From Isoetes taiwanensis (taxonomy: Eukaryota; Streptophyta; Lycopodiopsida; Isoetales; Isoetaceae): 64,000 nt of DNA. Positions 36,377 through 47,476 of the stretch are shown piece after piece. The stretch is taken from contig JAJEKV010000108.1 in the NCBI GenBank assembly GCA_021234155.1, positions 739,452-803,451 of the forward strand. The letters run 5' to 3'. A program made the position numbers and the translations under genes. The notes beneath the pieces are model-generated. The model made no database searches and had not been told where the DNA came from. It saw only the letters and a list, made by a program, of their open reading frames with translations. How positions within the stretch are numbered: the first letter of the stretch is position 1; each line of letters opens with the position of its first letter.

Positions 36377-36933
36377 GCATTAGAGGAAATTTGAGATCTC
36401 ATTTCATCCCCATAAGAATCCTCCAATGGAATGGCTACCCTCTATTAACTGCAATTAATGCAGCACCAACAACTTCATTGTTGTTGTTTTTCCCCCATAA
36501 CTTTTGATCCACTTGTCAAAATGTTGCGGCGTTTGTTGCATTAGATGCGGAATGAAAAGATCTTTCCAATGATATATGGTTATGATGTATTTCAATATGG
36601 TCGTATATGTTAACCTTAAAAAAATATGATTTTTTGCTTATTTCTTATATATTTATATCGTAAAAGATGTATGAATGGGTTATCACTAGATAGATCTTAT
36701 GAAGACGAACCTATTGCTACAAAAAGTTTTTGAATCGGAGTTCTGGATCAAAAGTTATAATGAAAAAAATGATACTACAGAAGTTAGTTGCAACTGCATT
36801 AATTACAGGCTGCCACATAATACTGGAATGAGATATACTGGAGCTCTTCTCTTATTGGACAGTTTAAAAAGCTGACATGGCATTTTAAGCATCCCTTAAT
36901 GGGACAAAATGTGATCTCATTTTTCCTCTAATG
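36377..36933. mobile_element. MITE-like element with imperfect terminal inverted repeats
   Basis: CATTAGAGGAAATTTGAGAT at 36378 is mirrored by ATCTCATTTTTCCTCTAATG ending at 36933. Inverted similarity continues inward for roughly 100 bp on each side (both sides carry AATTAATGCAG-type segments and ACTTC). The 0.56 kb element is AT-rich and has no coding capacity. I see no convincing target duplication. Confidence 0.65.
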
Positions 36934-36989
36934 TATTGATCCGGCATTTCAAATTTCCCTGAAACTAACTTCTTGTTTTTTGGCATTCA

Positions 36990-37924
36990 TATAGTATGGG
37001 CAATCGACCTGAAGGCCTGTCTGAAGTAAGAACAGTAGTCCTTCACAATGTCAAGGATGCGAATGGCTTGATTTTGTTGTTTCTGTTGGCTGCTGGATTA
37101 CCCTCCGTCCTAGATCCACAGGTACTCACGCAGTGAAAAGAGCCAGAATAAAGGATGTCAATGCCCACTGGAAAGCCCGTGTAAAAGGAATTGTATTTGG
37201 TTCAGGAGGCAGTAAGGTGAAGGAGGTCATTGTGGAACATGGGTATACTAGCTCTGATCTGGCCAACAAGAAAATTTTTGGAAGCCCAGATCTTGAAGCC
37301 AACACCGTTTGTTCTTCGGATTACACTGACAAAGTTTTTGTCTGCAGCATTACTAGTGTGCTTGAAGTGTATCATCACAAGCTTGGCCAGTTGATTTTTC
37401 AGGATTCTGCATCCAGCTTGAGAGCCCGAGGTATTTTCTTTCACAAGTATCATTACACGGTCTCTCGTGCAAGTATTGGTAAGCTGGCCGAGATTGGAGA
37501 GCCGGATTTGAAGCAAATTGATGTTGATTTTTATGACAGGAGTCTTGCAACAGCATATCAAGAATGTATTGGAGCTGAATTCTTTAGAACACTGACAGAA
37601 AGAGGTGGGGTAAGATGTGCATTCAAAGTATTTCTACCAATTGCTGCCTTTGCTTTCTTTTTCAAGCACGAGAAGATTAGCGTGGCACCAGTAACATACA
37701 CGGTCAGCAAACCATCATTCGAAGCATTAGACTTGCTGCTGCCAAGTAACAGGAAAAGTAGGCGGCATGAAAGTGGAGGGCAACTGACTGAAATCTCAGT
37801 TGCATGGGACACACTAGTGTTCAGGTATGTTGCTTGATTCACTTTAGTCCTTGATTAAGTCTAAAATCTTTGGCACTTGCTACTGCAGGTACAGAATCAC
37901 CAAGCAGATATTGTATGCAAATTA
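36990..37924 (+). CDS. Unrecognised gene-like exons
   Basis: A clean frame without an in-frame ATG near its start runs to 37824 at a GTTCAG/GTATGT donor. A 65-bp intron (37825-37889, ends CTACTGCAG) leads to a short last exon reading YRITKQILYAN and a stop at 37924; phase is kept. Recognisable stretches are VFGSGGSKVKEVIVEHGYTS, KVFVCSITSVLEVYHHKLGQ, VSRASIGKLAEIGEPDLKQI and APVTYTVSKPSFEALDLLLP. Composition is protein-like and there are no internal stops over about 230 codons. Upstream, an ATG at about 36998 (MGNRPEGLSEVRTVVLHNVK) lies in another frame and may be an earlier exon. I do not know the family; it may be a gene fragment captured by a transposon. Confidence 0.5.
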
Positions 37925-38042
37925 GTTTGTGGAGAGAAGACGACGCATTTGAGAACAAGACCATTGGGAATGGAAGGCGGTGGAAGATCACTAGGCCACT
38001 TTAAATTCAATGGAGCTCTCAATATCTTGAACGGGTTTTAAT

Positions 38043-38243
38043 GTGCAGGAAGATTGGACATTATTTGAGTGCAGGAAGCTAATGGAGTCATTTTGCTGTT
38101 ATGGTGATTTTCAGTTCTATTTGGATAGTAAGAAGGTTGGCTTTCATCGTGAATCTGTCGTGCAATGCAAGGGCTGCAAGCCCCCAAGCACTCTTAGCAT
38201 TGTAATCTTAGATAATGGTAGAGTAGGTGGCTGTTCATGTTGA
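38043..38243 (+). other. Short Cys-rich ORF downstream of the unknown gene
   Basis: 66 codons, preceded by a TTTTAATGTGCAG acceptor-like sequence, with GFHRESVVQCKGCKPPSTLS and a C-terminal GGCSC. It could be an alternative last exon of the gene at 36990-37924, but the phase of the 37824 donor does not fit. Coding status is uncertain. Confidence 0.3.
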
Positions 38244-38511
38244 ATGTGATGTATTTTCTGTCACTAAAGTACAACAAAAAAAGGTTGAGAATACTGGTTG
38301 AAATCAGGTTCAAATCCTGATACTCTAAAATGCATGTCAGCAAAGTAAGTCTAAAGTTATATCAGTAGGTTTTCTTCATGAAATTAGCAAGTTTTCATTA
38401 GTCACCAAGTTTTCTGATTTCACTTGCTTGTTTGTATCCAGTCAACCATGATTCTAGCAAACTGAAGATAAGAATATGTTATAAGTTTATGATTCTAGAA
38501 TATCCTTCAAA

Positions 38512-39340
38512 ACCTGAGTACTAAATCTGATATTGATCTCGAATTGCAAGTAATATACAAGTTTTACTAAACAGGTTAAATACTAAACAAGTCTTGCATG
38601 ATTCAGGTCTGTTATTGCAAACACGTGCTAAATTCGAGTTGCATGACTATTATACCAGTTGCAAACTAAATACCAAACATGATTCTTATGTCTGTACTTC
38701 CAAATACTTGTGCCAGATTCATGTTGCATGTCTTATACCAATTGCAAGTTAAGTTTCACATGATTCTCAAGTCTGTACTTCCAAGTTCAAGTCTGAGTAC
38801 TAAACCTGATATTGATTTCGAATTGCAAGTAATATACAAGTTTTACTAAATAGGTTAAATACTAAACAAGTTTTGCATGATTCAGGTCTGTTATTGCAAA
38901 CACTTGTGCTAAATTCGAGTTGCATGACTGTTATACCAGTTGCAAACTAAATACCAAACATGATTCTTATGTCTGTACTTTCAAATTCAAGTGCCGAATT
39001 CAAGTTAAATATTGAACAGGATTTACATGATTCTTAAGCCTGTACTTGCTAATACTAGTGCCAAATTCAAGTTGCAAGTTAAATTTTAAATAGGGTTTTC
39101 ATGATTCGTAAGCCTGTACTTCTGAGTACTTGTGCCAAATTCAAGTTGCAAGTTAAATATTAAATAGGGTTTACATGACTTAAGTATGTACTTCTGAGTA
39201 CTTTCACGATTTCAAGATGCAATTGATAATATCAAATAGGGTTTGCATGATTTCCAAGTGGCTTGTTGCAGGAAATTCCTGTACTTGTGTGAGATTCCTG
39301 TCTGTACATGCAAGTACTTGTGTGTATTTGAAGTTGGAAA
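38512..39340. repeat. Degenerate tandem repeat array
   Basis: A unit of about 290 bp starting CTGAGTACTAAA.CTGATATT occurs at 38512 and 38799. It contains GAATTGCAAGTAATATACAA, CATGATTCAGGTCTGTTATT and TATACCAGTTGCAAACTAAA. After 39000 shorter relatives (about 70-80 bp: TTGTGCCAAATTCAAGTTGC, TTAAATAGGGTTT.CATGA) continue. Non-coding. Confidence 0.85.
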
Positions 39341-39534
39341 CAGTATAAAAAAAGAACAGTAACAGAAAAGAATAGAACAGTTCAGTCAAGTAAACGAACA
39401 GTGGAAACTAAGAGAACAGTTAAAGCACAAAAATAGTCACATAGAGGAGGTCTGTCATTAATCACCACCTTTCAGGTAAGTACAAAGCATTTCTTAAAAA
39501 GTTCCTTGTCCTTGAGGAAGCTTTACAAAAAAAG

Positions 39535-40185
39535 TCACAAGGACCATTGCAAAATATACAAGTAAAACCCGGGATTAAAAGAAACAAATCTATAAACTAA
39601 AAAAGGCTGACAGCAGGCTTGATCTTCAGGCGGGGGCATCCTCAGCTCTATATACATGTCGTCTTCCATGGCATACATCTTCATTTCCAGAAGACGCTCC
39701 TGATCTGGGTAAGCTCGATCAACCCATTCTAGAACCCTGCAAGAACAAACAGCTCCAGCCTCGATAAGCTTCTCAACTACAGTACCATTCACGCCATCTA
39801 TTCTATCCCTTTCAGCCTCCACTAATTTCAGACCAAATTCATAAACACCACCCTTAGCATTCTCATGCCTGCTCAAGAAATGCCTAGCTCTAACTCCACC
39901 AATGGATACCTTGGCTGGGACTGAGGCAGCTTTTCCATTACCCAACTTCTTGTGGTCTTGTTCCAGTTTGACACATCCACTATGCAAGCCTGCCTCGGAC
40001 ATTGCCTTTTCAACCCGCTTAATGCCTTCTTCCCTCTCCTTCTCCCCTAGGATGTTCCAAACAAAACACATCATCTTCTCCACAATCCTGACAAGTGCAT
40101 GAAGAGTGCAGATGTGCACTCTTTCTAGTGGTATTGGGAGTATTGGATCAAATGTGTCATCTTTCAAGTGACGATCAGGAGGCAT
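39535..40185 (-). CDS. Unrecognised minus-strand ORF (216 aa)
   Basis: Clean ATG frame starting MPPDRHLKDDTFDPILPIPL, then ERVHICTLHALVRIVEKMMC, a charged helical part (EKEREEGIKRVEKAMSEAG), GGVYEFGLKLVEAERDRIDG and GAVCSCRVLEWVDRAYPDQE. The phrase 'IPLERVHICTLHALVRIVEK' has the feel of proteins repeated in transposon-rich plant genomes, but I cannot name the family. The ORF ends 24 bp before the PPR pseudogene begins on the other strand. The undisturbed frame suggests it is recent or still constrained. Confidence 0.45.
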   Translation of the reverse strand: MPPDRHLKDDTFDPILPIPLERVHICTLHALVRIVEKMMCFVWNILGEKEREEGIKRVEKAMSEAGLHSGCVKLEQDHKKLGNGKAASVPAKVSIGGVRARHFLSRHENAKGGVYEFGLKLVEAERDRIDGVNGTVVEKLIEAGAVCSCRVLEWVDRAYPDQERLLEMKMYAMEDDMYIELRMPPPEDQACCQPFLVYRFVSFNPGFYLYILQWSL

Positions 40186-40208
40186 GTTCTGATCACATTC
40201 AAGAGTGC

Positions 40209-41005
40209 TCTTGAAAAAGCCCTACAATTGTTTTGGCAAATGCCAAGCCAGGATGTGGTCTCTTGGAATGCCATAATATCAGGTTATTCTCATCAAGGTC
40301 AATTAAATGAGGCTCTCCAGTTCTTTGAACAAATGCGATGGAAAGGCTTCAATCCAGACAAGGTTACTTTTCTTGTCGATGCATGTGCAAAAAGAACAGT
40401 CCTAGCTGAAGCCAAGGAGATGCATTTTCACATCATAGAATCTGGATTAGGATCAGATGATGCTTTATTAAATGCCCTTGTTAGTATGTATGCCAAATGT
40501 GGAAATCTAAGTAATGCACGTATCATCTTTGACAAAATATCACAAAAAGATGTGGTTTCCTGGACTGCCATGATTACAAAGATATGCTCAAAGACGGGCG
40601 GTTGTGATGTACTAAATTTAATTCGTGAAATGCAAATGAATGGTGCATTGTTTGATGAGGTAACATTCTCGTAGCATTTTTCATGCATATAGTCATCTTT
40701 GGTTTTAGACGCGAGGCTTGGCATTGCCTTGTCTGCATGAGCAAAGAACATGGTCCGCACCAGAAGTGGAACATTTCAATTGCATGATTGACGCCTTTTG
40801 TCTTGACGAGGCAGAGGCTTTGCTTCTCAATGTCCTAGTTTGAACCGAACCAAACATCATGGACTGCCATGCTTGGTTCTTGCAGGTTTGACATGGACGT
40901 TGAACGAGGAAAAACGTGCCGCTCTTCAGGTTTCCTAGTTGGATCCGGATAATGCCGCAGCTTTTGTGCTGTTATCGACATCTTAGCCGAGGGGGAGCAT
41001 TAGAT
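40209..41005 (+). pseudogene. Truncated PPR pseudogene (copy of the 3' half of the 30.2 kb gene)
   Basis: Begins abruptly at CTTGAAAAAGCCCTACAATT, matching the intact gene from about 30979, and follows it to the E-region. About 155 codons stay open (QLFWQMPSQDVVSWNAIISG ... GGNLSNARIIFDK). Frames then break at points where the intact gene has CTG or CAG (for example CATTCTGTAGC reads CATTCTCGTAGC, and GTGCTGCTC reads GTGCCGCTC). A three-codon deletion is also present (VTFVSLVDAC to VTFLVDAC), which is genuine divergence. It lacks the 5' half and any start, so it is not functional. Confidence 0.9.
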
Positions 41006-42336
41006 GTGGTTGATACCTAGGGATATGCAAAAATTCCATCGATGACCGAGGCATTGTGTTCTTTGCCGCTAAGTTCTACTAACACGCTTCATTGGCACAA
41101 GAAATATGAAGTGAATATCTTTATATCTAAATGGTTATCTCATGATATATTTTAGTCCAGAGTATGTAGATTGATTTTTAATGCAGGTCCTCACTTTACA
41201 ACTTCAGCTTATTGAATTTATGAAGGCCCACATTGGCTCTTTTGCAGGAACTTGAAATCAAAGGGTGTTGCTTCTTTAGACATGGTGAAACAGATATTGT
41301 AGATGGGCTGCATCACAATTCAGGTACAAACTTCTAAATACCTAACTTGCCTGGAGATGATTTTTCATGCTAATCTTCCTCTATCAAGTGAATATCATTT
41401 TAGTGAAAGACAAAACAAGCTATGGAAGTTTTGAAGTGCCAAATCCCATATCCACGTAACAACAAAGCTCTAAAGAGTTTGGCTGCTATACTGAATAAAG
41501 GATTAATTATGTTTGGCTGTGGCTAGTCGTCAATTTAAAGAAAGAAAAATATTGATTAATGGTGATAATTTTTTAAAATATTATTTATGGTGATAATTCC
41601 TGCTCTCCCTATAGTGGCACTCATTGAACAGGGGACGAAGTATACACATGAAGGGTACCACTCTACAAACTATGCAGCAGATTTCCATATTCTATAATGC
41701 TACAATAAGCCATGATACTGGAATGGATGTGCAGAGAGAAATGAGAGGGTAAGGGGTCTTCAACGATTATGTGTTTCCATTATGCCAGGAAAGGGCAATG
41801 GCAAAGAATTTGCGATGACATGGAGCTGATGTGGTGACACAGAGTTTTTAACACACCAGCTCTACCGAGCTTAGCATTCGAGCCCTACTTAGCCATGTAG
41901 GGCTCGAATGCACAAATGTTTGTCGATGTCGCATGGGCTTCTTGGTTTCGACTGGCGGTTCCGGAGAAGGCCTTAAGTTTGCCATATCCTTTGTTGGTCT
42001 TTCTCCTTCTACATACCTGACCCTGTGTTTCTGATAATATGTGTTGTAGGCATCATAAAAGGCCATGTATTTTATACTTGGTCATCTCCTCCTTGTACTT
42101 CTGATCCGATTTTAGTATGTACACCTCACCTCTGGTCTTCTGTTTCATTGATGTGTCCGGCAGAGGTATCTTTAGATATGGCAGTGGTTGCTCTGCAGTT
42201 GGTATTTCGGTTCTTGCTGTGTTGTGTTGGGTTCTCCTCCTGCTGTTGCTCTTATTCGACTTCTTTCTCAGGTATCGAGGTTCCTTCTCCTCTAAGGATG
42301 TTGTCCGCAACTCCGCTTATGCATCATCCTTGTTCG
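41006..42336. repeat. Duplicated 3' flank of the PPR gene
   Basis: Collinear with 31788-34659 but lacks the LINE fragment (32408-33147) and the hairpin/MITE block (33315-34062), so it preserves both empty sites. It also keeps a short stretch (TCACTTTACAACTTCAGC, about 41190) missing from the first locus. Direct orientation. Confidence 0.85.
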
Positions 42337-42675
42337 TCACTGGAGATCTTATTTGTAGGGTCCGAATGTCTTATGTTAATGACTTTCGGCTTCTTGTCGT
42401 GTATGTTTTCTTCTTCTTTGGCATGTCAAACTCTTGGGAATTTTGAGGTTTCTGAGGCTTCTTCCCTTTCTTCTCCGCCCGCAGCTTATGATCGTGTTGC
42501 TTCTTCAATTGCTTTTTCTTCTCTACTTGTTTCCGCAGTCTCTGCCCCTCCTTTCGTTGGGCCCGTTACTCTTTATGCCTCTTGCCGACCTCTTTTTCCT
42601 CGGGCATCCGCTTTTATTTCTTCTTCGGCTCCGTTTGGGTTGTCGGATATTCTCCGGGTTTCACTGATTACCTAA
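42337..42675 (-). other. Lys/Glu-rich minus-strand relic
   Basis: Read on the minus strand the segment gives charged, coiled-coil-like peptides (VISETRRISDNPNGAEEEIK and further Lys/Arg/Glu-rich blocks) in more than one frame, leading into the retroelement-like fragment below 42310. The plus-strand 216-codon frame here (Ser/Leu/Phe-rich) is its antisense shadow. Probably gag-like or linker remains of a retroelement; the family is not recognised. Confidence 0.3.
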
Positions 42676-43500
42676 GTCAGTAGCTTGTTCTTCATCATTT
42701 TGATCTTGCTCTTGATTTGTTGATCACCATAACAAGATACATCAAAGATGAATACATCATACATCGACACAAGGATGTTCTATCCAGGCTCAGACTCATG
42801 AGGGTGGACTAACAATTTGGTCCTCCAGAGATCATTGTAGATAGAATTCATGGCAAATGAATTTGGCTGGTAAAGGAACATGGTTATTAGGTAGTCCACT
42901 CCATCTGCCCCTCCTGTGTATACTTTGCTGATATGCTAATACGTCTTGGGACTTGACTGTATCCTGTCGTGGGCATAGTCAAAAGGACTACTCTAGGGTT
43001 GCATCTCCCCAGTCCTGATGAGACAAGAGGAGATCACTCCTCTCCGAAAGGTCCATGCCAACTATGGGCGAGCTAGAGGGCTATGGTTCGCGCATGCCCA
43101 TACATGACTTCAATCCTACTGAGGTAATGCATCACCTAGGAGGTTTCGAGCCCATACCTTGCCCGCACTCAATGGTGAGGTATTACGCCTAGCCCACCAT
43201 GTTCCCCTAATAGACGCTACACACCAGAGGATCAACTGTAGCCAGACAAGCCTTCCTTGTCAACCAGTCTAGCCCCGCCACCCATAACCTAGTGGGCTCC
43301 TATGCACAGGCCGCATTAATTGGGGATTAATGAGCTAATTTAGGATCATCAACTAGAAGGCTCTAGGTCTCTATCCCCTTCCCAATACACAAGAGGTGCG
43401 CACAATATAATACAACATCATTATCTAACTGAGTCCAAATACATAATATATAGATCTAATCTATCTACTCTAACATACATGATTAGGGTTTTTTAGTCAA
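42676..43500. other. Unassigned sequence between repeats
   Basis: No coding frame, RNA gene or clear repeat. Its composition is GC-richer than the surroundings between 42990 and 43330 and has the texture of retroelement LTR or UTR sequence, but I find no matching second copy in the window. Confidence 0.3.
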
Positions 43501-44307
43501 TTCAGATGTTAGAGGGGTTCTTGGGCTCTAGAAAACGTCTAAGGTCATGAACAGATATAGATCTGGTCTTCTCACAGTCGGAAAGCATGCATTGTAGGTC
43601 ACAATCAGCACTTACTGGATCCTTGGCTGGCTCTAATGCCATGGAAAGCCTCGATGCTATGATACCAGTCGAATTGAGCTCCGAATGCAGAAGGCAATCT
43701 GTATGAAAAAGAAACCAAAGGAAACAAAAGTACAAAGTATTTTTATCTGTAACGTTCCTAACCGGCATGCCCTTAACCAACAGGGCAAAACCTTCTAGAT
43801 GTTTATGAGTAGTCGCTTCTATCCATTTATGCCGGTGTCTCGGGAACGCGCGACACCAAGGTCCACTCGAGCGGTCCCCCATGGGTCCGTTACAATCTCT
43901 CCCACTAGACTATGCTCGTCGTAGAACCACAAACCAAGTCATGACCTATCGTCCAATGGTATTCCGGGTCATACTTGCCCCCATGGAGACTCGAACTCGA
44001 GCTCTGCTCTAATACCAAATGTGACGTTCCTAACCGACATGCCCTTAACCAACTGGACAAAACCGTCTAGACATTTATGAGTAGTCGCTTCTACCCATTT
44101 ATGCCGTTGTCTCGGGAATGCGACACCAAGATCCACTCGAGCGGTCTCCCATGGGTCCGTTACAACATCAATAGTGTAGTCATCAATGTTCAAGGGGATA
44201 TATTCATGATTTGTGGGAACATGCACAACAGGCCGGAATATATCCCTTGGATCCCTATGATCCTCAAAGGATGCGTCTGATTCTGTTTCAGTCTTTTGCT
44301 CATTCAA
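43501..44307 (-). mobile_element. LTR-retroelement or SINE remnants with tRNA-like boxes
   Basis: Two related segments (43752-43900 and 44022-44170) share CCTAACCG.CATGCCCTTAAC and CCACTCGAGCGGTC. On the minus strand the second reads CAGTTGGTTAAGGGC, then TTTGGTATTAGAGC, then GAGTTCGAGTCTCC. That order (D-arm-like A box, then B box) resembles a tRNA-derived SINE head. Alternatively TGGTATTAGAGC, and TGGTATCATAGC near 43660, resemble initiator-tRNA primer-binding sites that follow a plant 5' LTR. After the latter a short frame MALEPAKDPVSADCDLQC opens. I cannot decide between the two readings. Minus-strand frames of 112-126 codons here are relics. Confidence 0.45.
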
Positions 44308-44489
44308 TATCTTCTCCTATGCTTCCTAACCCTTTCAATGGGCTTTACCTCCTCACCTGATCCATATATAATGGGGGCCACGTCAACATTAGAAGCAATG
44401 GGTTTGCAAGCCACCCTTCATGTTGCATGAACTATGTTTTTCTATATATACACAAAGTTGCTAGGGATTACCTATGCCATAGAGAAGGA

Positions 44490-45400
44490 GAATCATTTTC
44501 GTAACAGGCAAGGCTTAGTTTCTTGGATAACTGATAATTCCAAAAATGGGTAGCTCTCATAATCAGGTTCTTTACGATCCAACATAGCATTGTTCCTAAG
44601 TTCATTCGCACCATACATGGCACATAGACGTTTACCTTGCAACACACCATCGTCAATTGCACTAAGAAAGGCATGCCTATGATTTGTCTTGCCAACATCC
44701 TTCATGCAACAACCTATCATCTCCTAGAAACGCTGCAGTTTAGAAATATTTATGTCTTTGCAAATGCTTAATAAGCTTTGACTTTCCCCATTTAAGGAAC
44801 TCCTTTTTCCTTTTATTCATAGCATTTATGGCAACAATTCTAGGAATACATCGCGCATAGCATTCGGAGAAAAAATCTAAGAATACATTGTGCATGTAAA
44901 TAATCCACCTTCCACTCTCTAAGCTATTGCCTCGTTACCTTCTCATAACCTAACGATTCAAATCTCTGCTGTTAAAGAGGGTTTTGATCCTAACACAAGT
45001 TGCAAGGCATCTATTCTTAAGAAAAAGACATGATTTTTCAAGGAATTCAAGCTCAATATCTTGTCTGCTTGAGCTGAGAGTAAGACTAGCATCTAAGGAA
45101 GTACCATTACCTGGCTGGTAAAATTTCTCCTTGCCCTTTAATTTGTTGCAACCAACTCCTTCATCTACCTTCGACACATCTTTCTTTAGAGCTCTGGCTG
45201 CTTTTCTCATTGCAATGCCAAATGATGCCACAAGAATTAGCAATAGACCAAGAATTCAGAGCAATGAACCTTTTCGTGTGCAAGAACACCATGCCTGCAA
45301 GAATGAACCAAATATACAAAGCAAGCAAAACCCTAGGCAAGATGCAATCCGGTAGCAATAAACCACTGAGCTTCCAAAACCGGCCACCTAGCTTCAAAAT
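44490..45400 (-). pseudogene. Unrecognised minus-strand ORF region of the long repeat (copy 2)
   Basis: Same blocks as 18322-19320: a hydrophobic segment (LILVASFGIAMRKAARALKK), DVSKVDEGVGCNKLKGKEKF, YQPGNGTSLDASLTLSSSRQ, ELEFLEKSCLFLKN, and downstream FLSAIDDGVLQGKRLCAMYG. In this copy one frame runs 97 codons (45243-44950), and a membrane helix followed by a basic RKAARALKKD stop-transfer-like segment is easier to see. Family unknown. Confidence 0.4.
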
Positions 45401-46129
45401 CCTGCATCCCTACAAGGATTCGGCCACCAAAAGTGTGAATCTGCCAGGTGAAAATGCACAAAAAAAAAAAAAAAAGAAAAAAAGCCAGCTTTAAGTAACG
45501 AATTTTGGATCACGACAGGCGTAATTGCAACCAAAATAAAACAAAAGTATTCTTCAACCTAATTCAAAAATACCGACTGTATAAGATAGCCCATAAATCC
45601 TAGCACGATATGCTATATATTCTGCGCCAAAAATTCCCAACAAATAGAGAGTGTGTGGCAATGTATAATGGTCAATCATTGGATATTCGTGTTTTTCATG
45701 TTTCCTTTAATAGGGTTCATGTTTCATGTTTCCATACCTTATCTCTAACAGATACCTTATCTCTAACCCATACCTTATCTTATTTTTTTTACTGAACCAT
45801 TGGATTATAAACCATTAGATTAGCAAGTTCAAACAATCAATACATCTACATGTATAAATACACATAAATACATGTAGAACTTCAAGCAGAGCAGAATCTT
45901 CAATACAATGACAGATAGACCAGGTGATGACAGATAGACCAGGTAATCAATCCGCTCAAGATCCGCTCCAATCTGGAATTGGAATTAGAGCGCCACAGCA
46001 GATCTGAGGTGCAAAATCAGAATATAACAAGAGGCAATAAACCTAAACAAATATAGAAGAAGAAGAAGAAGCAACAAGAACAAAAACATAAACTGGTCTA
46101 CGCAGATCCGCAAGCAAGAAACAAATCTA

Positions 46130-46245
46130 CTGGCCGGGGAGTCGAACCCCAGTAATCATGACTAATTACAAATAAGAAGCATAAAACATCTGATTTTTTT
46201 CACAAGAAATCGAAAGAACTGGGCGGGGAGTTGAACCCCGGCGAA
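46130..46245 (-). other. Two tRNA T-arm-like motifs
   Basis: On the minus strand, CGGGGTTCAACTCCCCG (about 46222-46240) and TGGGGTTCGACTCCCCG (about 46136-46155) each form a 4-5 bp stem around a 7-nt TTCRACT loop, as in a tRNA T arm or Pol III B box. No matching D or anticodon arm is evident, so these are not tRNA genes. They may be SINE relics. In copy 1 (19905-20010) both are garbled at CTG/CAG/CCGG-like positions. Confidence 0.35.
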
Positions 46246-47476
46246 CCCAAACCGGTGTGCACCCATCCGGCCTGAATTGAAGACGAATCCGGCAGGATTT
46301 GAAGCAGGCAGGCATCCGAAGGAAGCATCTGAAGCATCTGAAGCTGCAGCATTTGCCGTCAGTCCAAGCATCTGAAGTCCAGATATCTCCATCCACCGCC
46401 CTATCCCACAGGAGACCCTAAATTCGGATCTTCGTCCCAAAAAAAAAAAAGAAAAGAAAAAACCTTACCAATTAAAAAATCCCCCTCCACCTTCAAAACC
46501 GGACGGAAAATGATCTTTTGCGAACCTTAAATAGGGTTCATGTAATTCTATAGAATTTACATACCGAAATTTGATTGAAATCAACTTGGACTATAGAATG
46601 GTGCTATAGAAAAGCTTGATAGGGTTCAATCATGAGTATATATGTGGTATATTTATTAGATAATAGCTGCTACAATGATGGCTCCTTTTAGAAGAAGGGA
46701 CAACAACAAATGAGAAACCTTGGAAAGTGAGTTGCTTCGTGTCAGTTAGTTCCTTTTGGACTATTTCTAACTGTTATCAAATTTTAAAGTCTCCGACAAT
46801 TCTTCATTTGATGCGACTTCCCAAGCTTCATCAAGTTATTAATGACCTCCACAAATAGTCAAATGCTTTAAACCTCCTCCCTCTACTACGTAATATCTTC
46901 CGAAATGAACATTAAAGCTACTAGTGCCAAAAGTTACCCACTCTTTTGAATATGTAGCACAATAACAGGGGGTTCCAGGGGGATTTGATATGGGCATAAT
47001 TCCTGAAACCATAGAACATAAAAAACAAACATAGATTTAACATAGAAAATAATCACGTTAGTTTGCTGGTTAGATTGGTCAAAGTAGTCTTATTAAAACA
47101 TTGAGTTATTTTAGTAGAGGTTCGAGCACCCGTATTTCATATTCTAAAATCTTAGGCGAAACCGTAAAGAGGTCAACCTTAGGCAAACTCGTATGTCATA
47201 TTTCAAAATCATAAGCACCCCCAAGCATAAATGACCATAAGCCAGAGAAGACATGTAACCATCATTCAATTAAATTGGGATTATGTCTTGATTTTGGGAC
47301 AAATTTCATATTGCAAGTTTTTTAGTAACTTGATAAAAGTCACAAGATGTTAACATATAATCACACACCTTAATATAAATTCACACCTTAACTTCAAATT
47401 ACAAAATCATATATCATGGAACTCAAGTAGTACACAACTTTTATTAACTGTAGAAAAGATACATAGTAACAAATTT

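Noticed and set aside
42025-42675. 216-codon plus-strand frame rich in Ser, Leu and Cys
   Set aside because: It is antisense to a more convincing Lys/Glu-rich minus-strand relic and has no domain of its own.
46130-46245. tRNA genes
   Set aside because: Only T-arm-like hairpins are present; no D arm, anticodon arm or acceptor pairing could be drawn.
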